Origin: SIG77 sp045589595
GTDB lineage: Bacteria; Verrucomicrobiota; Lentisphaeria; Victivallales; UBA1829
NCBI GenBank assembly: GCA_045589595.1
Contig: JAZNPK010000007.1
Coordinates: 27,303 to 91,302, forward strand
Reading direction: 5' to 3'
DNA: 64,000 nt
Made by a program: the position numbers and the translations under genes. This document shows positions 1 to 7,624 of this stretch, piece after piece. A model generated the notes under the pieces. It saw nothing but the letters and a program-made list of their open reading frames with translations, had not been told where the DNA came from and did no database searches. Numbering within the stretch: the stretch's first letter is position 1; each line of letters opens with the position of its first letter.

Positions 1-945
1 GTTCATGAAATGGATGTGGACAATCCCATGGTGCTGATCGAATCCAAACTTCTTGAAATCGATATGAACGATCAGGAAGAACTGGGCTTCGACTGGACAG
101 TTGAATACACCAACGACAAGAACAGTGCATACAACTTTGCCATGCAGTCCCCCCTGCGTGAATCCGGCATCACCAACAACAAACTTCTCAACAGATTCAA
201 CATCATCCCCAACGCCAACTTCAATGGCGGACATCAGTTGAACCTGTATCTGACGCTGACCGCTGTGGACCGTACCGACCGCGTTGAGATCCTTTCCACG
301 CCGAAAGTCGTTTCCAAGAATGGTGAAGAAGCCACGATCAAGATGGTGAACCAGATGTACTTCCCGGATTCCTGGTCCGAACCGGATACCAGTAACGTGA
401 ACGGTACATCCTTTGAATTTGAACCGTCCTATCCTGAATTCGGTGAAGCGACTGACGTGGGTATCACGTTTACGGTCACACCGACTGTCAGCTCCAACAA
501 CAAGGTCATCACCCTGCAGCTTCTGCCGTCCGTGACCGACCTGACCGGATGGAGTGACTACAACTACGACGTTGTTCTCGGCGGTTCCTATGAAACTGAA
601 TTCGATGCCGCATCCGGCGGACTTTCCCAGAAACTCAAGAGCACGACCAGCCGCATTACGATGAAGATGCCGGAAATCTCCAAACGCGAGATCTCCACGC
701 AGCTGAAAGTTTTTGACGGTCAGTCTGTTCTGATGGGTGGTATGACGGTTGACCTGCATACGACTATGGAAGACCGTTTCCCCATCCTCGGTGACATTCC
801 CATCCTTGGCAGAATCTTCTCCAAGAATGCGACGACAACGACCCGTTCCAGTCTCCTGATCTCGGTTTCCACCCGTCTGGTCAATCCTGACGGCAAGCCG
901 AGAAACGCCAACATTATGACCGGTCTTCCGGATTTCCGTCGTTGA
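1..945 (+). CDS. Secretin (type II/III secretion, pilus-type), 3' part
   Basis: The reading frame is open from the first base, so the gene begins upstream of the window and only its last 314 codons are seen. It is the C-terminal secretin domain that forms the outer-membrane channel. Visible signatures are VEILSTPKVVSKNGEEATIK near the middle and FPILGDIPILGRIF close to the end, both typical of the secretin beta-barrel gate, followed by a hydrophobic LLISVSTRLV strand. It is paralogous to the next gene: both have a DSW, NVNG, PEF stretch at the same place. The two genes are 12 nt apart and probably cotranscribed. Most like secretins of Akkermansia-type type IV pili; the substrate (pilus or effector) cannot be told. 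Confidence 0.85.
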   Translation, partial: VHEMDVDNPMVLIESKLLEIDMNDQEELGFDWTVEYTNDKNSAYNFAMQSPLRESGITNNKLLNRFNIIPNANFNGGHQLNLYLTLTAVDRTDRVEILSTPKVVSKNGEEATIKMVNQMYFPDSWSEPDTSNVNGTSFEFEPSYPEFGEATDVGITFTVTPTVSSNNKVITLQLLPSVTDLTGWSDYNYDVVLGGSYETEFDAASGGLSQKLKSTTSRITMKMPEISKREISTQLKVFDGQSVLMGGMTVDLHTTMEDRFPILGDIPILGRIFSKNATTTTRSSLLISVSTRLVNPDGKPRNANIMTGLPDFRR

Positions 946-957
946 GGAGGCTGACAG

Positions 958-3753
958 ATGAATATTAAAGCATTTACATACCTTATGGAGGCAGCAATGC
1001 ATAACCTTCAGTATCGTAAACCGGTTCGTGCTGCTCTGGCGGCGTGTCTGGTTCTCGGCTCTGCTTCACTCGCTGCTGCAGATGCCGCCAAAGCGCCTGC
1101 TGCCGACAAGGCTGCAGAAGCTGTTAAAGCCAATGAAACCGTGGCTGTTCTCGCTGCGAAAGAACAGGTCACCCGGGAAGAAAATGAAGCGGATGCCGCA
1201 GCTGCAAGAGATGCTGCCCGTCAGTTCTGCAATGAAGGCAAATATGAGCAGGCGATCGCTGAATATTTGCGTGCAAAGAAGATCTGGGAAGGCAGACAGA
1301 CCATTGAACCTGCCAAGTACACCCGCGATATCGAAGCGATGAAGAAAGAGATCTCCCAGGCTTATTACTACTGGGCAAAAGATCTGCATATCATGGCTGA
1401 AAAAGATGCATCCGTCAATAAACTGGATGATGCCATTGCCAAATGCCGTCAGGCTGCAGAAATGTACGAACCCTGCAAAGACATGATGGAAAAGGCGATC
1501 GCCAAGTATGAAGCGAAGAAACGCGCTATGGAATTTGCGGCTGCCACCACAACGGAAGCTGCCGATCCCGAAGGCAAAGAACGCAAAGATCAGCTGGAAC
1601 TTTATCTCCAGCGCGGTCGTGCATACTACAAGATCGGCCGTTGGGATGATGCCCGCACCCAGTTCAATCTGGTTCTTGCGCAGGATCCCTACAACAGTGT
1701 GGCGATCGACTATATGCGCCGCATCTATCTCAAGATGATCGCAGTCGGTCAGCAGCGCAAAGAACTTGTGTCTGCCGAATCCCAGAACGAAGCGTCCTGG
1801 AGACTGATCGCTCCGATTCTTGTGACTGCCGCTCAGAGTGGTGAAGAAGAAGCCGGCACTCAGGTGCAGGCGAAAGTCGATGCCACCAAGACACTGAGAA
1901 ACAAACTCCAGCAGATCAAATTCAAAACGTTGGTGTTTGAAGATACGCCGCTGGATGAAGTTGTCCGCTACCTCAAACGTCGCAGTCAGGAAAGTGACGA
2001 AGACAAAGAAGGCGTGAACTTCGTGCTGCGTTTCAATGATGCTGCTCCCGTTTCCTCCGGCGGCGGCGAAGACGGTGGGGATGACGGAGAAGATTTCGGC
2101 GGCGATGAAGAAACGACCGCTGCTGCCCCCGCAGAAATGCCCCCCATCACCATTTACTTCGGTGCTGAAGAAGATGGCGATGATGGCGAAAAAGCCAACG
2201 ACAAAGAAAATCTGATCACGCTGGAAAAGGTGATCGAAGCGATCTGCCAGAGTGCGGAACTGAACTACCGCGTTGAAGAATACGCAGTGGTCATTGCTCC
2301 GAAGTCTGTGCCCCTCGATGACTATGTGACGGAATTCTATACAGTGGAAAAAGAAGCCATTGAAGGTTCCGGCGCGGAAGACATCAAATCCTACTTTGAA
2401 AGCCGCGGCATTCCCTTCGGAGAAGGTGCAAATGCTGTTTATGACGAACAGACCAACAAGTTGATCGTTGTGAATACGCCCGCAGCTCAGGCGCGTGTGG
2501 AACAGCTTGTGAATGCACTGAACCACTCCGATCCTCAGATCCAGGTTCAGGTGAAATTTATGGAAATCTCCATGAATGACCTGGAAGAACTGGGCTTTGA
2601 GTACATCGTGTCCCGTGAAGACCTGAGAAATACCGCTGATATTCAGGGCAATCTGACTGAGATCACTGAATTCACCAATCAGTATGAGCTCGATGGTACG
2701 GACGCGGATGGTAATCCGGTGATGACGCTTGTGTCCCGTTACTGGACGAACAACACCGGTGGCGATGTGACGATTTACAAGTCGAGTGAAATGCCCACAG
2801 CTACTGACAATCTCGGTGCTTATTCTAACACCACGAAACTTTCCTCCGGTGCGACTACTCACGGGGAAGGCAAAGTGTTCATTCCTCTTGCAACCAACGA
2901 AGATGCGATACAGAATACGAAATGGTATTACATCAGCGACCAGCGCAGAACGAAACACTCTGTGACCTGGCTTGCCAATGACAATACGGTCCGTAATGCT
3001 TCAAGTGATCCTCTGGCATTCGGTCGTGAATCCTCTGCCACCTCTGATGGTCAGCTGCAGGATACGATCTTTGACTGGACGCGCTACTCCAGCAGCGGTG
3101 TGAGCATGAACGCCAAGATCCACGCTCTGGACCAGGCGGACTCCACCGACATCCTCTCCAGCCCCCGTCTGACCACCATGAACAACCAGACTGCCACGAT
3201 CAAGATGGTCACTGCGAAGTACTATCCGGACAGCTGGGGTGAATCCGAATTGGATAACGTGAACGGCTTGAGCATCTTCATCCCGTCCATTCCTGAATTC
3301 AGCGATCCTGTGGAAGAAGGTATCCAGCTGGAAGTCACGCCGGAAATCGCCGACGACAACAAGGAACGGATCCTGATGAACATGAACCCGGTGATCCTTG
3401 ACTTTGCCGGCTGGACCGACTATTCCTACACTGTGATCCTCGGCGATGACAATCAGGAATACTCCAACATCCTGAAGATGCCCATCATTCAGGCACGCTC
3501 TGTTTCCACCAACGTGGTCTGCGCCGACAAGGCGACCATCGTGCTGGGCGGTGTTGTGAAGGACAAAGTCAGTATCGTTGAAGACCAGTATCCCATTCTT
3601 GGTGATATTCCCATCGTGGGCCGCCTGTTCCAGTCCAAGGGACAGGGCTCCAAGAAGACCAATCTTCTGATCTTCCTGACGACGACGCTGGTCAACTCTG
3701 ACGGCTCTCTCTACCGCGACGAAGGTGTCGTGGGCGGTGTGCCCCAGTTCTGA
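958..3753 (+). CDS. TPR-containing secretin, Amuc_1098-like
   Basis: A 931-residue outer-membrane secretin. Order of parts: signal peptide (hydrophobic AALAACLVLGSASLAAADA), an alpha-helical TPR-like region of roughly 250 residues (for example RGRAYYKIGRWDDARTQFNL), an N-domain region interrupted by an acidic, glycine-rich insertion (about residues 365-385 and 400-415), a KH-like N domain (NKLIVVNTPAAQARVEQLVN), then the secretin barrel with DILSSPRLTTMNNQTATIKM and YPILGDIPIVGRLF. Two starts are possible. ATG 958 has GAGGAGG before it. ATG 997 has GGAGG before it and leaves a more compact signal peptide; I keep 958 but would not defend it strongly. A terminator follows at 3776. Probably the pore of a pilus or type II-like secretion machine; no ATPase or pilin is in the window. 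Confidence 0.85.
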   Translation: MNIKAFTYLMEAAMHNLQYRKPVRAALAACLVLGSASLAAADAAKAPAADKAAEAVKANETVAVLAAKEQVTREENEADAAAARDAARQFCNEGKYEQAIAEYLRAKKIWEGRQTIEPAKYTRDIEAMKKEISQAYYYWAKDLHIMAEKDASVNKLDDAIAKCRQAAEMYEPCKDMMEKAIAKYEAKKRAMEFAAATTTEAADPEGKERKDQLELYLQRGRAYYKIGRWDDARTQFNLVLAQDPYNSVAIDYMRRIYLKMIAVGQQRKELVSAESQNEASWRLIAPILVTAAQSGEEEAGTQVQAKVDATKTLRNKLQQIKFKTLVFEDTPLDEVVRYLKRRSQESDEDKEGVNFVLRFNDAAPVSSGGGEDGGDDGEDFGGDEETTAAAPAEMPPITIYFGAEEDGDDGEKANDKENLITLEKVIEAICQSAELNYRVEEYAVVIAPKSVPLDDYVTEFYTVEKEAIEGSGAEDIKSYFESRGIPFGEGANAVYDEQTNKLIVVNTPAAQARVEQLVNALNHSDPQIQVQVKFMEISMNDLEELGFEYIVSREDLRNTADIQGNLTEITEFTNQYELDGTDADGNPVMTLVSRYWTNNTGGDVTIYKSSEMPTATDNLGAYSNTTKLSSGATTHGEGKVFIPLATNEDAIQNTKWYYISDQRRTKHSVTWLANDNTVRNASSDPLAFGRESSATSDGQLQDTIFDWTRYSSSGVSMNAKIHALDQADSTDILSSPRLTTMNNQTATIKMVTAKYYPDSWGESELDNVNGLSIFIPSIPEFSDPVEEGIQLEVTPEIADDNKERILMNMNPVILDFAGWTDYSYTVILGDDNQEYSNILKMPIIQARSVSTNVVCADKATIVLGGVVKDKVSIVEDQYPILGDIPIVGRLFQSKGQGSKKTNLLIFLTTTLVNSDGSLYRDEGVVGGVPQF

Positions 3754-3775
3754 TCTGCGGATACAGACGATCCAG

Positions 3776-3811
3776 ACGCGGAACTCCGGAAACGGTGTTC
3801 CGCGTTTTTTT
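3776..3811 (+). terminator. Rho-independent terminator after the secretins
   Basis: A stem CGCGGAAC / GTTCCGCG (3777-3784 with 3797-3804) with a 12-nt loop is followed by an eight-T run. It closes the secretin transcript before the tRNA promoter. Confidence 0.85.
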
Positions 3812-3832
3812 TGTTTTTTTCAATGGAAGGGC

Positions 3833-3860
3833 TTGAAGTTTTCTGAATTTGCGCTATCTT
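3833..3860 (+). promoter_or_regulatory. Promoter of tRNA-Gly
   Basis: TTGAAG (3833-3838), 16-bp spacer, TATCTT (3855-3860). The predicted start is about 9 nt before the mature tRNA. The bases after the -10 read ATAGAG, as they do at the lysM and lpxK promoters. Confidence 0.7.
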
Positions 3861-3875
3861 ATAGAGACTTTTCAA

Positions 3876-3949
3876 GCGGGCTTAGCAAAATGGTTATGCT
3901 CCAGCTTCCCAAGCTGGCCACGCCGGTTCGATTCCGGTAGCCCGCTCCA
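3876..3949 (+). tRNA. tRNA-Gly (anticodon CCC)
   Basis: A full cloverleaf can be drawn. Acceptor stem GCGGGCT / AGCCCGC, discriminator T, encoded CCA; D stem AGCA/TGCT; anticodon stem CCAGC/GCTGG with loop TTCCCAA (anticodon CCC at 34-36, reading GGG); T stem GCCGG/CCGGT with loop TTCGATT, containing one G-U pair. It is a single gene, not in a cluster, with its own promoter 16 nt upstream. Confidence 0.95.
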
Positions 3950-3979
3950 TTTTTTTTTGCTTTATTTTCTTTCTTTGAC

Positions 3980-4007
3980 TTGATTGTGGATTTTGAAGAT
4001 GTATATT
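3980..4007 (+). promoter_or_regulatory. Promoter of the GntR operon
   Basis: TTGATT (3980-3985), 16-bp spacer, TATATT (4002-4007). The expected start of transcription, about 4014, falls inside the palindromic operator at 4009-4021, and the leader to ATG 4043 is about 29 nt. Confidence 0.65.
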
Positions 4008-4008
4008 A

Positions 4009-4021
4009 ATTGTCGGACAAT
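4009..4021. promoter_or_regulatory. Probable FadR/GntR-family operator (autoregulation)
   Basis: A 13-bp inverted repeat, ATTGTC-G-GACAAT, centred on 4015. Its core TTGTCGGACAA fits the TNGTNNNACNA form known for FadR-subfamily (FCD) regulators. It covers the predicted +1, just after the -10 box, and the next gene encodes such a regulator. Seen: the palindrome and its place. Inferred: that this regulator binds here and represses its own operon. Confidence 0.65.
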
Positions 4022-4042
4022 AAGACAAAAAGGCATTTTTCC

Positions 4043-4741
4043 ATGAAACTTGAAATGTTGAAAAAAGTCAGCACATTTGATGCGGCGGTCGGTGCGATCA
4101 GCAATTATATCATCGGCAACCGTCTGCAGGCCGGGGATATTCTGCCGCCGGAACCTGAACTGGCGGTGCGGCTCGGGATCAGCCGCAACATTCTGCGTGA
4201 AGCGCTGCGTCATTTCCGTACGCTCGGGATCATTGAATCCAAACCGAAAACCGGTACCGTGATCCGTTCTCTGATCCCGGACAATCCTTATGCCGGATAT
4301 TTTCCTTTTCTTGCGGCATTGACGGATGTTCAGCCGAGACTGCTGGAATTGCGGATCAGTCTTGAGACCGGTGCGGCACCGCTGATGGTGGATCGTATCA
4401 CGCCGGAACAGATCGCCCATCTGCGTCAGATCTGCAAGCAGTTCCGCGCGGTGAAAACCCGCGAGATGCAGATCCAGCTTGACATGGAGTTTCATCTGCT
4501 TCTGATCTCTGCGGCGGCGAATCCGTTTCTTTCGGGTCTTACACCGCTGGTGGTGCAGTTTTTCACCGAGATCGCTGCGGGCCTGACGGATGCGGGCGGT
4601 TCGCCCGGAGATACGGCGGAGGATCAATACAATATTCATGCCGGGATCATTGATGCGCTTGAACAGCGTGATGCGGACGCTTTGCGAACAACCTTATCGG
4701 CGCATTATGCCGATTACAATAAAAAGAAGAAAAGAAGGTGA
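4043..4741 (+). CDS. FadR/GntR-family transcriptional regulator (FCD domain)
   Basis: A 232-residue one-component regulator. The N-terminal winged helix spans about residues 15-75, with the family signature LPPEPELAVRLGISRNILRE followed by ALRHFRTLGIIESKPKTGT. The rest is an all-helical FCD ligand domain with histidines and acidic residues (ELRISLETGAA, DMEFHLLL, HAGIIDAL, LSAHYADY) that in this family hold a metal and an organic acid. ATG 4043 is preferred over TTG 4010 because it has an AAAGG-type ribosome site and the right distance from the promoter. It is the first gene of the sialidase/aldolase operon and ends 4 nt before the sialidase. The E. coli sialic-acid regulator NanR is of the same subfamily, so a sugar-acid ligand is a fair guess but is not shown. 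Confidence 0.88.
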   Translation: MKLEMLKKVSTFDAAVGAISNYIIGNRLQAGDILPPEPELAVRLGISRNILREALRHFRTLGIIESKPKTGTVIRSLIPDNPYAGYFPFLAALTDVQPRLLELRISLETGAAPLMVDRITPEQIAHLRQICKQFRAVKTREMQIQLDMEFHLLLISAAANPFLSGLTPLVVQFFTEIAAGLTDAGGSPGDTAEDQYNIHAGIIDALEQRDADALRTTLSAHYADYNKKKKRR

Positions 4742-4745
4742 CAGA

Positions 4746-5795
4746 ATGAGATCAAAAGTCGTTTGTGAATTGATTTCCGATGCGGCAGCGGGCAACGGCA
4801 GAAATTCCGAAGGGAGTTTCATCCGTTTGCAGGACGGGCGGATCCTGTTTTATTTTACGCAGTATCATGCGGATGACTGCGATTTCGGGCAGGCGGATCT
4901 GGCGTTCTGCACATCCGCTGACGACGGTGAAACGTGGAGTAAACCGGAAATATTCATCAAAGGTCCGGAGGACGGGAATGTGATGAGTGTTTCGCTGCTG
5001 CGGCTTCAGAACGGCAGGATCATGATGTCTTATCTGCAAAAGAAGAAACTGGATGGCGGGCGTTACGACTGCCGCCCGAAAGTGTGTTTTTCCGATGATG
5101 AATGTGCGAGCTGGACCGAGCCGTTTTTTGTGACGGATGTTCCGGGTTACTACGTGCAGAACAACGACCGTATCGTTCAGTTATCGACCGGCAGGATCCT
5201 TCTGCCCAATGCCTACACCAATGATCTGAATCAAACGGCGATCGTCGTTATGTTCTATTCCGATGACGATGGTGCAACGTGGAATGTGAGCAACTGGATC
5301 CTTCCGCCGCAGGAGAAACCTGCACGTGTGGGACTGCAGGAACCGGGCGTGATCGAACTGGAGGATGGTACGGTGTTCTGCTGGCAGCGGACGGACTGGG
5401 GGTATCAGTATTTTTCCACGTCTGCGGATCAGGGTTTGAGCTGGAGTGCGGTACAGCCTGAACCGTCGTTTCCCGCGCCGTGCTCGCCGCTTTCCATGAA
5501 GCGTGATCCGGCGGACGGCAGATATATTGCGGTCTGGAACGACATCGATCCCCGCTGGAAAGCGCCGGTTCGCGCGGATTCCTGGAGTTATTCCCGGGCG
5601 CGGCTTGTCATGGCGTTCAGCAGCGATTGCAAACACTGGGCGGACCATACGTTGCTGGAATATGATTATGAATGCGGTTACTGTTACACTGCCATAGAAT
5701 TTCTGCCGGACCGTTCATTTCTGCTGGCATACTGCTGCGGCGGACACGGCAAATCCTGTCTGCAGGATCTTCGCATCCGGAAATTTTACATTTAA
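4746..5795 (+). CDS. Sialidase-family exoglycosidase (BNR/Asp-box propeller)
   Basis: A 349-residue protein that folds, by its repeats, as a six-bladed sialidase propeller. Asp boxes (SxDxGxxW) are visible as SADDGETW, SDDDGATW and SADQGLSW, with a weaker SDDECASW. The RLQDGRILFYF and RLQNGRIMMSY strands are repeated blade motifs. No signal peptide is evident, so it may act on imported oligosaccharide in the cytoplasm, unless secretion is non-classical. ATG 4746 follows AGAAGG at good spacing and sits 4 nt after the regulator stop. The next gene is a NanA/DapA-type aldolase, which supports release and breakdown of a sialic-acid-like sugar. The exact linkage or sugar is not readable; plant-lyase-like or other propeller activities remain possible. 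Confidence 0.75.
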   Translation: MRSKVVCELISDAAAGNGRNSEGSFIRLQDGRILFYFTQYHADDCDFGQADLAFCTSADDGETWSKPEIFIKGPEDGNVMSVSLLRLQNGRIMMSYLQKKKLDGGRYDCRPKVCFSDDECASWTEPFFVTDVPGYYVQNNDRIVQLSTGRILLPNAYTNDLNQTAIVVMFYSDDDGATWNVSNWILPPQEKPARVGLQEPGVIELEDGTVFCWQRTDWGYQYFSTSADQGLSWSAVQPEPSFPAPCSPLSMKRDPADGRYIAVWNDIDPRWKAPVRADSWSYSRARLVMAFSSDCKHWADHTLLEYDYECGYCYTAIEFLPDRSFLLAYCCGGHGKSCLQDLRIRKFYI

Positions 5796-5811
5796 TTGAA
5801 AGGACATAAGG

Positions 5812-6708
5812 ATGAAGAAAGTCATTTCAGCCACGATCACGCCTCTGTTTGAGGATGGTTCCCTTGACCGTGAAGGTCTGAAACGCATTTTTGAACGCAA
5901 CATCCGCCACGGGATCGACGGAATTTTTCTGCTGGGGTCCATGGGGGAATGGGGGAGTTTTTCCGACCGTTTCAAAGAGGAACTGGTTGCGGAAAGTGCG
6001 GCGGTCCTCAATGGCAGATGTGAACTGCTGGCGGGGATCAACGCCACCAGTCTGCCGTTGTCGCTGGAAAATATGAAACGGTACAGCGGGTACGGTGTTG
6101 ACAGTTATGTGTTCATGCTTCCTGCCCGGACCAGTCTGCTTGATCCGGTCAAGTCCATTCTGACGGTTCTTGATGCTGCGGACCGCCCGGTGTACTATTA
6201 TCATTGTCCGCCTAACAACGGGCGTGATCTGACGCTTGATCAGTTTGCGGAGATCATGTCGCACCCCAATCTGAAAGGGATCAAGAATTCTGCGTCCAAT
6301 ATGTGGCTGCGGCGTGAATTGCTGCTTCTGCGCCGTGACCGTGGCTTCAAAACGCTGTTGCTGGAAGGTCAGGAATGGGCAGTTGACGAAGCGTTGATCG
6401 CAGGCAATGACGGTATGGTCTGCGGCATGGGCGCATTGACCTCCAATGTGATGGTCAAACTCGCCCGGGCGGTGGATGCCGGAAAATACGATGAAGCGGT
6501 GCGTCTGCAGGAAGTTCTGATCCGGATCTATCACGGAGTGTACGGGATCGGTCTGGAAACGGTCTGGAACGGTCAGAAATACGCGCTGATGAAACTGGGG
6601 TTGTGTGCAACGCCCTTCACCATTGCCCAGGAAATGTCTGTGCTTACGCCTGAAGCGAAGAAGCGTGTGGAAGCCTGTCTTGAAGAATTCAGAGAAGAAT
6701 TGGATTGA
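5812..6708 (+). CDS. DapA/NanA-family class I aldolase
   Basis: A 298-residue TIM-barrel lyase of the dihydrodipicolinate synthase / N-acetylneuraminate lyase family. Visible landmarks are the carboxylate-binding loop GSMGE (about 42-46), the catalytic tyrosine within VYYYHCPP (about 127-134) and the Schiff-base lysine in KGIKNSA (Lys158). True N-acetylneuraminate lyases carry GSTGE at the loop. The Thr-to-Met change here means the substrate may differ from Neu5Ac, perhaps another 2-keto sugar acid. It lies 16 nt after the sialidase with an AAAGGA ribosome site and shares its operon. A biosynthetic DapA role is unlikely in this setting. Confidence 0.8.
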   Translation: MKKVISATITPLFEDGSLDREGLKRIFERNIRHGIDGIFLLGSMGEWGSFSDRFKEELVAESAAVLNGRCELLAGINATSLPLSLENMKRYSGYGVDSYVFMLPARTSLLDPVKSILTVLDAADRPVYYYHCPPNNGRDLTLDQFAEIMSHPNLKGIKNSASNMWLRRELLLLRRDRGFKTLLLEGQEWAVDEALIAGNDGMVCGMGALTSNVMVKLARAVDAGKYDEAVRLQEVLIRIYHGVYGIGLETVWNGQKYALMKLGLCATPFTIAQEMSVLTPEAKKRVEACLEEFREELD

Positions 6709-6714
6709 AATATC

Positions 6715-7173
6715 ATGCTGCGTTATCAGGAAAACAACGAACTGCATCCTGACTTTCACGGTACGACCAATACCACGCTGGATTATATTGCAGAACAGTA
6801 CGGCGAAGATGCGTTGCGCGGGATCCTGCGGAAGACGGGCAGAGAGGTCTATGCCTCCATCCGGACGAAACTGGCGGCGGACGATGCTTCTGAACTGTTG
6901 GAACATCTGAACTGGTTTTTCTATCGTGAACGGGGCAGATATGCGTTGCGCGTATCGCCGGACTCGATCGAACTGGAAGTCTTTGAGTGTCCGGCGGTCC
7001 GTCATCTCCGCAAACTGGGGCTTGAGCCGTCGCCGTATCTGTGTTTGCAGACGGAAGAAGTCAATGCGGGTATGTGTGACGGTACCGCCTGGGGATCATC
7101 GCTGCAGGTGATGGGGGAAGGACATTGTATCCAGCGTTTTATCAGAAAGGGTGTCAGCCATGATTCCGAGTGA
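6715..7173 (+). CDS. Small cysteine-containing protein, possibly ATC-hydrolase-like
   Basis: A 152-residue soluble protein with no signal peptide. The N-terminal half is helical with acidic and histidine residues (HPDFHGTTNTTLDYI). The C-terminal half has spaced cysteines: FECPAVRHLRK, PYLCLQTEEVNAGMCDGTAW and EGHCIQRF. This spacing resembles the L-2-amino-thiazoline-4-carboxylate hydrolase domain family, but I recognise it only by shape, not by a firm motif. The gene starts 6 nt after the aldolase and its end overlaps the next gene, so it is part of the sialidase operon. A role in modifying or hydrolysing the imported sugar derivative is inference from position only. Confidence 0.6.
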   Translation: MLRYQENNELHPDFHGTTNTTLDYIAEQYGEDALRGILRKTGREVYASIRTKLAADDASELLEHLNWFFYRERGRYALRVSPDSIELEVFECPAVRHLRKLGLEPSPYLCLQTEEVNAGMCDGTAWGSSLQVMGEGHCIQRFIRKGVSHDSE

Positions 7174-7624
7174 TCATTTTGTCCGTTTTTACAATGAGGT
7201 ATTCAAATTTCTGGATGAGCGCGGCGGACTGGCGGATTATTATGCGCGGATCAGCCGGCATCAGGAACTGCATTGTCTTGAATTGTTCCGGGAGAAGGGA
7301 CTTCAGGGGATGTATGAATACTGGGATCATATCCGGATCGAGGAAAATTGTGATATGACGCTGGAACTGAAGGGCGACTGTCTGATCACGACCATGCGGA
7401 AATGCCCCAGTCTTTCCAAAGTCCTGGACAACGATGCGGAAGCCTGCGAAAAGTATTGCGATCATTGTCCCGGTTGGGTCATACCGCTGCTGGAAAAAGC
7501 CGGATATGTGTGTGAATATAATCTTGTAGACCGGCGCGAACCGGTTTGCCGGATGCGGATCTACCCCCGTGAGTCGGGCAGAACATCCACAGTTTTTGCA
7601 GAGGCGCTTGATGGCATTGAGTAA
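7160..7624 (+). CDS. Small cysteine-rich protein of unknown function
   Basis: A 154-residue protein that I do not recognise. It has eight or more cysteines, densest in RKCPSLSKVLDN and ACEKYCDHCPGW, which could bind a metal or cluster. The last third (VCEYNLVDRREPVCRMRIYP) resembles the cysteine-bearing C-terminal strand of the preceding protein, so the two may be distant relatives. ATG 7160 has AAAGG nine bases upstream and is preferred over GTG 7151. It overlaps the stop of the gene before and the start of the transporter after it, which points to translational coupling in one operon. Confidence 0.6.
   Translation: MIPSDHFVRFYNEVFKFLDERGGLADYYARISRHQELHCLELFREKGLQGMYEYWDHIRIEENCDMTLELKGDCLITTMRKCPSLSKVLDNDAEACEKYCDHCPGWVIPLLEKAGYVCEYNLVDRREPVCRMRIYPRESGRTSTVFAEALDGIE

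Noticed and set aside
1066..2958. 630-codon open frame on the minus strand inside the second secretin
   Set aside because: It lies opposite a clear secretin gene, reads as a low-complexity mix of Phe, His, Ile and Val, and has no ribosome site or family feature. It is an antisense shadow of codon bias.
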